Shown here piece by piece: positions 1 to 6,727 of a stretch of 8,028 nt of DNA. The position numbers were made by a program, and so were the translations under genes. The notes under the pieces were generated by a model. It had not been told where the DNA came from and ran no database searches. It worked only from the letters and a program-made list of their open reading frames with translations. Position 1 is the stretch's first letter; each line of letters begins with the position of its first letter. The DNA comes from an uncultured Bacteriovoracaceae bacterium (GTDB lineage Bacteria; Bdellovibrionota; Bacteriovoracia; Bacteriovoracales; Bacteriovoracaceae). The stretch lies in assembly GCA_937952395.1 (NCBI GenBank), contig CALFYV010000001.1, forward strand, positions 1-8,028. The letters are read 5' to 3'.

Positions 1-195
1 CTAAGCGACTTATTTTTAGAATTGAAATGAGTTTTCTTATATATTCTCTCAAGATGTCATCGCTTAAGAGTTACCAAAAATCGATACTTTATATATCGTT
101 CCAGAAGTAAGTAATAATTGACCGTACTTATTGAGTAACTTGGAAAAATCTACCACCACAGACCGTCATAATCGTCTAATCCTTATAATAGAAGC
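1..195. other. Left-edge segment without a confident gene
   Basis: This stretch may hold the 3' tail of an upstream gene. One plus frame is open from the edge to a TGA at 28-30. A second plus frame is open from the edge to a TAA at 108-110, and it contains an ATG at 27 that overlaps the TGA in an ATGA arrangement. Neither tail is long enough to recognise. From about 111 to 183 I see only AT-rich sequence with stops in all plus frames and a short near-repeat (cgtcataat at 164-172, cgtctaat at 173-180). No RNA gene or strong terminator is visible. Confidence 0.4.
184..189 (+). promoter_or_regulatory. Putative -10 element (TATAAT) of a possibly leaderless transcript
   Basis: A perfect TATAAT hexamer lies 6 nt before the ATG at 196. 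That is the usual distance from a -10 box to the transcription start, so a transcript from here would begin at or next to the start codon. No good -35 hexamer is seen 16-19 nt upstream; the best match is about half (cagacc at 159-164). The only purine-rich run before the ATG (agaag, 190-194) is too close to act as a normal ribosome binding site, which fits leaderless initiation. In an AT-rich region a chance TATAAT is possible. Confidence 0.35.
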
Positions 196-1023
196 ATGTA
201 TCTTGCCTTATTCTTGGTCATTCTTTGTTCGTGTCTTAACTCAAATAAAGATAGTATTTGGCCTGCGGATATGAAATGGAATGAGTTAAAGCAAGTTCGA
301 CTAAGAACTAAGGATGAATCATTTGATATTACTAAGAAGAGTAACGATATATATTGGAACACAAGTCCCAGTCAATATCCCTATGAGCGCGAGCGTTTTA
401 ATAACTGGATTAATGAACTAAGTTACGTAGGATTACTTAAGTCATCCAAAAAAAACTTTTCTATTATAAATATTAAACCCTATTATCTGATGTTGGTGTT
501 TGAAAATGAAACTTACAATATAGAGGGTTACCCACATGAAGATATTTGCTTTATCAAGCTACAAAACATTATTAAAAAAATATCAAAGGCGGGTTATCTT
601 GGTAGCGAAGATTGCAAAAGACTATTTAATTTTTCTCAAACATTAAGAAATACACATTTTGAATTGAAACAAGCCAGAGAAGTTTATTACGTCAGTAGCA
701 AGAAAGAACATCAATTGAATTCAGGACAAGTAGAAAAACTTTATAAGCTCTTTAGCCTTGATGTGGATAAATATTTATTTCTTGGAGAGGTTGATGAGGG
801 AGTTTTAAACAGGTTTAAAATTAACCAAGCTATTAATGAAAATATAAAGGGTTATTTTAAGGTCGTTGATAGTACTGGTACTCGAAAACTTTACCTGGGA
901 AGACCGGATGAGCGTATCCCTAAAATCAGAATTTGGCTTTCTGGCAGTTATGAAATTCAAGAAGTTGATAAATTTGACTGGCCGAGTTTAAAAAGAATAG
1001 AAGAAGAAGTATTAAATGATTAA
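196..1023 (+). CDS. Putative lipoprotein, DUF4340-like
   Basis: The predicted product has 275 residues. It begins with a short hydrophobic segment ending in a possible lipobox, LCSC, with Cys13 as the lipidation site. No positive residue precedes the hydrophobic stretch, so this would be an atypical signal peptide. ATG 196 is used because the frame has a stop at 169-171 and no other start in between; an internal ATG at 271 would remove the signal. The body has a pattern reminiscent of DUF4340 proteins: a strand with a charged Lys/Arg run (residues 30-40), a W-x-x-x-P-like strand (54-58), then a helix 'NNWINELSYVGLL' (69-81). DUF4340 proteins often accompany gliding-type ABC exporters, but no such exporter is in view. 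The 3' end overlaps the next gene by 8 nt, suggesting translational coupling. The family assignment is tentative, by eye only; the function is unknown. Confidence 0.6.
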   Translation: MYLALFLVILCSCLNSNKDSIWPADMKWNELKQVRLRTKDESFDITKKSNDIYWNTSPSQYPYERERFNNWINELSYVGLLKSSKKNFSIINIKPYYLMLVFENETYNIEGYPHEDICFIKLQNIIKKISKAGYLGSEDCKRLFNFSQTLRNTHFELKQAREVYYVSSKKEHQLNSGQVEKLYKLFSLDVDKYLFLGEVDEGVLNRFKINQAINENIKGYFKVVDSTGTRKLYLGRPDERIPKIRIWLSGSYEIQEVDKFDWPSLKRIEEEVLND

Positions 1024-1483
1024 AAATCTCTTAATTGTCTCAAACAAACCTTTATTACGAATAAGAAATATAACGTCTATTTATTCGGGTAGAGAAGGTT
1101 ATAAAATATTTGAAGCTTTTGATGCTGATACAGCCATTAATGAGAGTAAGCCACTTGAAAGATTAGTTGTAGTTTTTTTTATAAATCAGTTTTCCGTCTT
1201 AAACGATATTATCGAAATTGCGGGTCATTTTTATGACGAGCTCGAATCACAAAAAGTTAAAATTATAGTTATTAGCTATATAAAACATGCAACACTTAAA
1301 TTAACTTTAAATAAAATTGGAGTAGATTATATATTTAGTTCAAGCGCTCAACTTCCAGTCATAGAGAAGGCAATTAATGTATGTTTTTCAGAAATAGAAA
1401 AGCACATAGAAAGCCAGGAAAAAATCAAACAAATTGTTAAAAACCTGGCGATACCACAAGCGACCGCCCAAATTGCATGTTAG
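1016..1483 (+). CDS. Degenerate receiver-like (CheY-fold) protein
   Basis: This 155-residue protein reads like a single response-regulator receiver fold. Candidate strands are LLIVSN (5-10), the stretch near YKIFEAF (29-35), LVVVFFIN (50-57), KIIVIS (82-87) and VDYIF (103-107), with helices between them and a C-terminal helix VIEKAINVCF. Canonical receivers carry an acidic pair after strand 1, a phospho-acceptor Asp after strand 3 and a Lys after strand 5. Here these places hold Ser-Asn, Asn57 and Ser. It should therefore not be phosphorylated and would act, if at all, as a pseudo-receiver or protein-interaction domain. A charged helical tail (121-143) follows. The start overlaps the preceding stop by 8 nt, with a GA-rich run (gaagaagaag) just upstream. 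A 6-nt gap separates it from the PilZ gene, so a shared role in c-di-GMP-linked signalling is plausible but inferred. Confidence 0.65.
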   Translation: MIKNLLIVSNKPLLRIRNITSIYSGREGYKIFEAFDADTAINESKPLERLVVVFFINQFSVLNDIIEIAGHFYDELESQKVKIIVISYIKHATLKLTLNKIGVDYIFSSSAQLPVIEKAINVCFSEIEKHIESQEKIKQIVKNLAIPQATAQIAC

Positions 1484-1489
1484 GGAATA

Positions 1490-2689
1490 ATGGAAACGCC
1501 TTTTGATTACTTTCTTCACGAGGGTAAATCAAGCTTCAAGAGGGTTATGGGGCGTTGGCATTTCAATTTAATTGGGCCAAGTTTAAATTTGGGCACATGG
1601 ATTAAAACACGCAGAGAACCCTATAAAGGGAAAAATGTTTGGGAGTTTATTTTTCATAATAAGGCAAATGAGCTATTTCACGAACAAGATGGAACATGGA
1701 TCTTTGAGGGATTAAGGCCCTATTTTAAAGATCATAAGTGGTTTTTTGAATCCGAAAAACCATTGTTAATTTTTGTTAATGAGTTTGGTGAGGAAAAAAA
1801 AGTAACAACAAGAATTGCGGGCACTTTTTTAGTGTTTAAAAATAATTCAAGCAGCGTAGCTTTGAATTTAGAGAAAATAAAAAAATCATTAGATTTATCT
1901 GAAAATGAAAATAAAGTGCTCTATAAAAATTTACTATTTAAAAATGAAGATGAAGCTATTTTGGTCTCTTCAGTTGAAAACAATGAGGTTTTTGAAATAA
2001 TAAAAAGCCGAGAGCTCAGAAAAAGCTATATAGATGAATCAATTTATGAAAAAAAAATGATGACAATTTGGACCAGTGGTAAAGAAATAATCAGCCATGC
2101 TCAAATCGATAATCTCAATAAAGAAGATGAATACAGCATTAGGTGGAGCAAGAGTGAGAATAATAAAAAAATTCTAAAAGAAATAGCTAATGGAAAGCAT
2201 CAAACCATTTATTCAAAAATTGACTTACCAAGAGGATTAATTTTTTTCCCAATATATTCACCCACACTTCTTAATAACCACCAAGAAGTAGCGGTAAAAT
2301 TGCCTGAGAAAATGTGGCGCGTACAACGTCGTGAATATTTTCGACTGGAGTATACAAAAGAATCCAATGTGCCATTTTGTCAAATTGCTTTTGGAAAAAG
2401 TCGCTTTAAGGTGCAAATTGCTAACATGAGTGCAGGAGGTCTCGCCGTTTATTGTGAGAAATTAGACGAAGATCTCTATTTGAATAGGGAAATTAGCGAA
2501 GTGCTAATGAAAATCAATGGCCAGCAATATAAAACTCGAGCACGGATTAAATGGTGTCGTTTAAATAAGAAATCACAACGTTTGGCCATGGGCCTTGAAT
2601 TTCTTGATTTTAGCAAGGGTATAAAAATGCTCTTGGATAACTATGTACTTGAAAATACGTATGTTTATCGACAATCCTATCAAATTTAG
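1490..2689 (+). CDS. PilZ domain protein, YcgR-like, with an uncharacterised N-terminal region
   Basis: The 399-residue protein ends in a PilZ domain (about 277-390), the cyclic di-GMP receptor module. Both binding motifs are present: RRxxxR (R280, R281, R285 in QRREYFR) and NxSxxG (N312, S314, G317), followed by the MGLEF strand (367-371) common in PilZ barrels. Residues about 185-275 look like the beta-rich PilZN region that precedes PilZ in YcgR flagellar brakes. Residues 1-180 hold a Trp-rich beta segment (22-110) and a Lys/Glu-rich segment that I do not recognise. No membrane segment or signal peptide is seen, so it should be cytoplasmic. The ATG follows AGGGA (1482-1486), which overlaps the stop of the upstream receiver-like gene. 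It probably binds c-di-GMP and passes the state to a partner, perhaps a motor, pilus or exopolysaccharide system; the target cannot be told from here. Confidence 0.85.
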   Translation: METPFDYFLHEGKSSFKRVMGRWHFNLIGPSLNLGTWIKTRREPYKGKNVWEFIFHNKANELFHEQDGTWIFEGLRPYFKDHKWFFESEKPLLIFVNEFGEEKKVTTRIAGTFLVFKNNSSSVALNLEKIKKSLDLSENENKVLYKNLLFKNEDEAILVSSVENNEVFEIIKSRELRKSYIDESIYEKKMMTIWTSGKEIISHAQIDNLNKEDEYSIRWSKSENNKKILKEIANGKHQTIYSKIDLPRGLIFFPIYSPTLLNNHQEVAVKLPEKMWRVQRREYFRLEYTKESNVPFCQIAFGKSRFKVQIANMSAGGLAVYCEKLDEDLYLNREISEVLMKINGQQYKTRARIKWCRLNKKSQRLAMGLEFLDFSKGIKMLLDNYVLENTYVYRQSYQI

Positions 2690-2731
2690 ATAAAGCTTTG
2701 CATTTCTAATGCGTGGTGATAAAAGGGGGGC

Positions 2732-3274
2732 ATGAAGGGTTTTTATCTTTTTTTAATTTTATTTATCATCTCACAAAAACTTTTGGCCACAGCTGATCAT
2801 GCTGTATCTAAAAACGGAAGTATTATCACTAACAACGACGTCCATACCTATAATTTCAATTCAAATTATGTCATTTTAAAACCAAAACAATTCTTTTTAA
2901 TTCGTTGGTTCAGAGATTCAGATTTGCTGCTTAAGTGTTCCACAAACGTTTACGGAGAGACGACCTTCGAAGATGGAAGCTCACTGATTCACGAGGGAGA
3001 TACAATTCCCAAAGGCAAAGAATTAAGTATTGATAACGTACAAATCACAAGACCAGAAGACTTCAAAGAAAATAAATCAATAAGCCGTCATATTTTGAAA
3101 ATAACAGCAACCTATAAAGAAGACTTAAGTAGTATTGGAAGAAAAGAATATAAAAGATTATATATTACTTGTGAAAGAGATTTCATGGCTTCGAAAAAAT
3201 ATCGTTATTTACCAATTGGATTTGAAGAGGTCGAAGGTGCCTTTCACGGGGATCTTACTTTTCAAGCGAATTAA
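2732..3274 (+). CDS. Exported protein of unknown function
   Basis: This 180-residue product starts with a classic Sec signal peptide: MKG, a hydrophobic core FYLFLILFII, and a likely cleavage near LLATA (residue 21), so the mature protein is probably periplasmic. The rest looks beta-rich, with no recognised domain. Two cysteines, C69 and C147, are the only ones in the mature chain and could form a disulfide. The start is supported by the purine run AAAAGGGGGG (2721-2730) directly upstream and an in-frame stop at 2720-2722. It lies 42 nt after the PilZ gene on the same strand, so co-transcription is possible. A 5-bp hairpin (gcatt/aatgc, 2700-2712) in the gap lacks a T-tract and should not terminate. 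The last 20 bp overlap the end of the convergent glpK gene. I do not recognise the family. Confidence 0.7.
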   Translation: MKGFYLFLILFIISQKLLATADHAVSKNGSIITNNDVHTYNFNSNYVILKPKQFFLIRWFRDSDLLLKCSTNVYGETTFEDGSSLIHEGDTIPKGKELSIDNVQITRPEDFKENKSISRHILKITATYKEDLSSIGRKEYKRLYITCERDFMASKKYRYLPIGFEEVEGAFHGDLTFQAN

Positions 3275-4745
3275 GATATAAGTTTTTTATAACCTCATTC
3301 CATTGCAATTTTTTTTGATTATGATAATCGGTTTTTTTCTGTGGTCTAAATTGAACATCTTTCTTCCATAATTTTTTTACATCAGCCAGTTTCACCCTTT
3401 CCATACCCACTAAAGCCCCAAGAGCAACTCCATAGGCGGTGGTTTCTATAATTTTTGGACGAGTGACTGGCTTGAATAAAAAATTAGACTGCATTTGCAT
3501 CCAGTAGTTGTTCTCAGCGGCTCCTCCATCAACATTAATATCTCGAACATCCACGAGTTCTTCAAAAGCTTGAATCAAATCTGAAATACTTAAACAAACA
3601 CCCTCTAGGCAGGCGCGAGCAATTTGGGCTTGACCTGTGTCTCGTGTTAGTCCAACGATTGCAGCCTTGGCATTTGAAACCCAATGCGGTGAGGCTATTC
3701 CAGTGAAGAAGGGAAGAAATAAAATATTATCCATGGATAGATCGCTGGCCCTTTTGGCCAATGCCTCAATATCGGATGATTTTTTAATAAATTTGCAATT
3801 ATCCCTTAACCATTGAACCGCTGCTCCTGCTATATAGCAACTACCTTCAAGTGCATAATAATTCTTATTTTTATAAGAGTAGGCTACCGTAGTAAGAAGA
3901 CCTTTAGTTGAATAGAGAATTTTTTCTCCTGTATTAACAAGAGCAAAAGAGCCAGTACCATAAGTGCACTTAAAGTCACCGGGGTTAATTCCAGCTTGGC
4001 CAAAGAGTGCGGCTTGTTGATCACCTAGAATACACATAATCGGAATTCCGTCAGGTAAAAAATCTAAATTTTCTGTAATCCCAAAATGATCTATTGAATT
4101 TTTAATCTTTGGAAGAAAACGCTCTTCAATCCCGAAGAAATTAAGAAGAGCATTATCCCATTGTCCTGTTTCAAGATCCATAAGAAGGGTTCGCGAGGCA
4201 TTGGTTGTTTCTGTAAAAAATGATTTTGAATTTGTTAGCTTATATAATAAGAATGTATCAATAGTTCCAAGACATAAATCATCTCTTTGCGCGGCTTTTT
4301 TGACTTTCTCATTTTGATTTAAAAGCCAGTTCATTTTAGTTGCACTAAAATAAGCGTCTAAGGGCAATCCGGTTTTTTTAATTAAAAATGAATATTTTGT
4401 TTTATTATTTTTACAAAATTCTTCAGTACGACGATCTTGCCAAACAATTGCGTTTTGGATGGCCTTGCCCTTTTTGCTAAATGCACATGTTGTTTCTCTT
4501 TGATTTGTTATACCAATCGCTTCGATGGAGCTGGCTTTTATTTTAGCGAGTCGAATAGCCTTCTTAATACTTTTGGTGGTTGATTCCCAGATTTCATCAA
4601 GATTATGCTCAACCCACCGTGGCTTAGGATATATTTGAGAAAATTCATGATTTGATTTTGAAATCACTCTGCATGTTTGGCCATCAATAATTAAAGCGGT
4701 TGATCCCGTCGTGCCTTCATCGATGGCAAGAATATACTTCTTCAT
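3255..4745 (-). CDS. glpK: Glycerol kinase
   Basis: This cytoplasmic FGGY-family kinase phosphorylates glycerol with ATP to glycerol-3-phosphate. At 496 residues it matches the usual length (about 500). Visible landmarks: N-terminal phosphate-binding DEGTTGST (9-16), NQRET (81-85) with the glycerol-contacting Arg83-Glu84, VWQDRR (101-106), AYFSATK (131-137), TNASRT (181-186), GDQQAALFG with catalytic-base Asp242, YGTGSF (262-267), GIASPHW (349-355) and DGGAAENN (406-413). In the loop before Asp242 (about 220-235) neither the Gly-rich Arg loop used for fructose-1,6-bisphosphate inhibition in enterics nor the His of PTS-controlled Firmicute enzymes is apparent, so regulation may differ. The ATG has an AAAGG site that overlaps the stop of the upstream TadE-like gene, 9 nt away, suggesting an operon with coupled translation. 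No glpF or glpD is in view. The 3' end overlaps the convergent exported-protein gene by 20 bp. Confidence 0.96.
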   Translation of the reverse strand: MKKYILAIDEGTTGSTALIIDGQTCRVISKSNHEFSQIYPKPRWVEHNLDEIWESTTKSIKKAIRLAKIKASSIEAIGITNQRETTCAFSKKGKAIQNAIVWQDRRTEEFCKNNKTKYSFLIKKTGLPLDAYFSATKMNWLLNQNEKVKKAAQRDDLCLGTIDTFLLYKLTNSKSFFTETTNASRTLLMDLETGQWDNALLNFFGIEERFLPKIKNSIDHFGITENLDFLPDGIPIMCILGDQQAALFGQAGINPGDFKCTYGTGSFALVNTGEKILYSTKGLLTTVAYSYKNKNYYALEGSCYIAGAAVQWLRDNCKFIKKSSDIEALAKRASDLSMDNILFLPFFTGIASPHWVSNAKAAIVGLTRDTGQAQIARACLEGVCLSISDLIQAFEELVDVRDINVDGGAAENNYWMQMQSNFLFKPVTRPKIIETTAYGVALGALVGMERVKLADVKKLWKKDVQFRPQKKTDYHNQKKLQWNEVIKNLYLNSLEK

Positions 4746-4754
4746 TTTAAACCT

Positions 4755-5036
4755 TTATAAACTTACCTGAATATTTGGATCATCTATGATGATATTAACA
4801 ATTGCAACCCAGTAATCAGCTAGATTAGTATTTAAACCCCTGATAAAAACAGTTGAAATTATCGTTATCACCAAAAATAGCAAGATAAATTCAACTAGAG
4901 ATTGACCTTGTTGATTATTGCTAAGTAGTTGATTTTGTGGTATTTCTTTCTGGCTACTCACTAAGAATTCACAGGTAATTCTCAATGGAGGCAAGAATTT
5001 TAGGTAATTTAATAATATAGACATATATAGTATCAT
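4755..5036 (-). CDS. Small TadE/Flp-like (type IVb) prepilin-like protein
   Basis: This 93-residue protein has the hallmark of TadE/Flp-type pseudopilins: a hydrophilic leader, then GQSLVEF (44-50), then a hydrophobic helix ILLFLVITIISTVF (51-64). Gly44 followed by Glu49-Phe50 fits the G/xxxxEF/Y cleavage site of type IVb prepilins, giving a mature peptide of about 49 residues. The helix would anchor it in the inner membrane and could support assembly in a Tad-like machine. The start is uncertain. ATG at 5036 (chosen) and ATG at 5024 both lack a Shine-Dalgarno, and a GTG at about 4961 would give a shorter leader (24 residues after the start) but also lacks a clear site. No other tad or pilus gene is in the window; the next gene, glpK, starts 9 nt after its stop. 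It could be a solitary pseudopilin or simply a small membrane protein. Confidence 0.65.
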   Translation of the reverse strand: MILYMSILLNYLKFLPPLRITCEFLVSSQKEIPQNQLLSNNQQGQSLVEFILLFLVITIISTVFIRGLNTNLADYWVAIVNIIIDDPNIQVSL

Positions 5037-5051
5037 TTTGGGAGATGTACC

Positions 5052-5057
5052 TAGGAA
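5052..5057 (+). promoter_or_regulatory. Ribosome binding site that decides the TlpA-like start
   Basis: TAGGAA with core AGGA (5053-5056) lies 5 nt before the ATG at 5062, a normal Shine-Dalgarno distance. This favours that ATG over the in-frame TTG at 5038, which has no such site and would place eight non-hydrophobic residues before the membrane anchor. Confidence 0.6.
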
Positions 5058-5061
5058 TACA

Positions 5062-5622
5062 ATGAAGAAATTTTTTCCGTTATTTGTCTTAATTCTCGCT
5101 TTTTCAGGCTTTCTTGCCGGTCAGGTCTTTTTTGAATTGATTGATTCTAAGGCAGGTTCATTTGCTAATTCCAAAGAAAAATTTGGTCTGTATGAAAATC
5201 TATACAAAGAATTAGAATTAAAAACAGTTAGTGATGAAAAAATTAATTTAAACAATATTAAAGCGCCAGTTGTTATTTTAAATTTTTGGGCCAGTTGGTG
5301 TGCACCTTGCTTAAAAGAATTTCCGTCACTGGTCGCTCTGAGAAATAAATATCCCAAAGATAAATTAAGCATTATTGGAATTAATAGCGATGCAGAAAAC
5401 CAAATTCGCTCTATCGCAACAACAAAAAGAGATTTTAAGCTTAATTTTGATATTATTCCCGATCAAGAAAGTGAAATCACAACTAAATTTTTAATATCAG
5501 AGATACCATTTTCAATTATTTACTATAAGGGTAAAGTTCTTGAAGTTTCTACTGGTGAAATGAATTTCACCTCTAATGATTTTCTTGCAAAACTAGATAA
5601 GATTATAACTGAAAAAAATTAA
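5062..5622 (+). CDS. TlpA/ResA-like thioredoxin, membrane-anchored
   Basis: A 186-residue thioredoxin-fold protein of the TlpA/ResA group, which usually acts as a thiol-disulfide reductant in the periplasm, for example in cytochrome c maturation or copper-site assembly. MKK plus a hydrophobic segment (about 4-26) forms an uncleaved anchor or signal peptide that places the domain outside the inner membrane. The active site is WCAPC (W79-C83) in the typical context NFWASWCAPC, preceded by the strand VVIL (70-73). The cis-proline is P149 in SEIPFSIIYY, and a GKV turn follows. Both catalytic cysteines are present. The ATG at 5062 has an AGGA site at 5053-5056; the in-frame TTG at 5038 is less likely. 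The gene is divergent from the TadE-like gene and its last 20 bp overlap the end of convergent hutI. Its substrate cannot be inferred; no cytochrome or ccm gene is nearby. Confidence 0.88.
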   Translation: MKKFFPLFVLILAFSGFLAGQVFFELIDSKAGSFANSKEKFGLYENLYKELELKTVSDEKINLNNIKAPVVILNFWASWCAPCLKEFPSLVALRNKYPKDKLSIIGINSDAENQIRSIATTKRDFKLNFDIIPDQESEITTKFLISEIPFSIIYYKGKVLEVSTGEMNFTSNDFLAKLDKIITEKN

Positions 5623-6727
5623 CTCCCCAGCTATAAGTAATTTTATCCAAGCTATTACAATTAAAAATGGAGAATCGTGATTTCATTCCTGGAATTAAGC
5701 AGCCCTGTTTTTTTAATCCAAGTGCGTGTGCAGAATTGAGAGTTATAGCACTCCATAGTTCTGCTTGATTCATTTTGTAAGTAGGTGCAGTTATGGAAGC
5801 TATCATAAGCAAGTTATCATAATGAGAAGAACCTGGGTTATAATCACTTGCAATTGCAACTTTTACGCCATTATCTAAAAAACGTCTTGCATTAACTTGT
5901 TCCTTGCCTAAGAAAAATGCGGTCGCGGGTAAAAGCGTTGCGATAGTTGGTGAGGAGGACAAGTCTTTAATTCCAGACACAGATGTTTTTAAAAGATGAT
6001 CACAAGATAGACAACCATATTTAACAGCAAGACTAGCGCCGTCGTTATCTTTGAATTCATCAGCATGAGACTTACAAGGTATTTCAAATTTTTTGGCCAC
6101 TTCAAAAAGTAAGTGAGTATCTTCACTATCAAAATATGACTCTTCATGAAAAATATCTACTATGTCGATAATTTTTTTATCAGCAAGTTCTTCGAGTAAC
6201 GGGATAACTTCTTTTCTTAAGTAGTCATTAGATTTTTTATATTCTTTGGGAATGGCATGAGCTGCCATGAAAGTATTAATAATCTGTATTTTAGGTGAAA
6301 AATGTCTCTTTAAATCATTGATAATAAGTGAAAGTTCCTTTTCTTTTTCAAAATTAAGACCATATCCACTTTTTATTTCAATTGTTCCCACACCATAGCT
6401 ATATATTTTTTCGATTCTTTGACAGGCCAGTTTAAAGAGTTCATCTCTGCTAGCCTGATTCGTTGATTTCACCGTGCTTAATATTCCTCCACCAGCTTTT
6501 GCGATATTCTCATAGCTCTCTCCGTTTAATCTCATGCTATATTCACTCGATCTATCACCTGCAAAAATGAGGTGTGTGTGGGAGTCAACAAGCTCAGGAG
6601 TAAGGGTTTTTTCTTTTAAATTCAGGCCTTTAATCTGTGAGTACTCAGCGGGTACTTTGTCAGTTTTTCCTACCCAAAGAATTTCCCGTTGTCTGTTCGA
6701 CTCGGTTCTGCTTAAGTTTTCTGCCAT
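5603..6727 (-). CDS. hutI: Imidazolonepropionase (probably frameshifted at its 5' end)
   Basis: HutI hydrolyses 4-imidazolone-5-propionate to N-formimino-L-glutamate, the third step of histidine breakdown, as a metal-dependent amidohydrolase with a TIM barrel. The 374 residues keep the active-site landmarks: HTH (H50, H52), the GGGILST loop (79-85), KSGYGLN (119-125), AAHAIP (155-160), HADE (H221, E224), DH (D243, H244) and SDYNPGSS (294-301, with D295). Known HutI proteins are about 405-420 residues with the HTH near position 80, so about 30 N-terminal residues are missing. They appear in another frame upstream (see the 6660-6791 entry). The ATG at 6725-6727 lies within that fragment and has only a distant AGGGGG purine run. 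The C-terminus also looks short: it stops at YSWGVNFFQL, about ten residues before the usual end, exactly where it overlaps the convergent thioredoxin gene. The position usually holding Ala-Asp in the late GxxAD motif reads Ser-Arg. Activity is therefore uncertain. Confidence 0.9.
   Translation of the reverse strand: MAENLSRTESNRQREILWVGKTDKVPAEYSQIKGLNLKEKTLTPELVDSHTHLIFAGDRSSEYSMRLNGESYENIAKAGGGILSTVKSTNQASRDELFKLACQRIEKIYSYGVGTIEIKSGYGLNFEKEKELSLIINDLKRHFSPKIQIINTFMAAHAIPKEYKKSNDYLRKEVIPLLEELADKKIIDIVDIFHEESYFDSEDTHLLFEVAKKFEIPCKSHADEFKDNDGASLAVKYGCLSCDHLLKTSVSGIKDLSSSPTIATLLPATAFFLGKEQVNARRFLDNGVKVAIASDYNPGSSHYDNLLMIASITAPTYKMNQAELWSAITLNSAHALGLKKQGCLIPGMKSRFSIFNCNSLDKITYSWGVNFFQL

Noticed and set aside
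82..98. Hairpin cgata/tatcg as a terminator
   Set aside because: Only 5 bp with a 7-nt loop and no T-tract after it.
2700..2712. Hairpin gcatt/aatgc between the PilZ and exported-protein genes
   Set aside because: Short stem and no T-tract; too weak to call a terminator or regulatory element.
5038..5061. TTG start for the thioredoxin gene
   Set aside because: No ribosome binding site and an unlikely N-terminal extension; the ATG at 5062 has AGGA at the right distance.
5121..5372. Minus-strand reading frame of 83 codons
   Set aside because: It lies entirely opposite the well-supported thioredoxin gene and encodes no recognisable domain.
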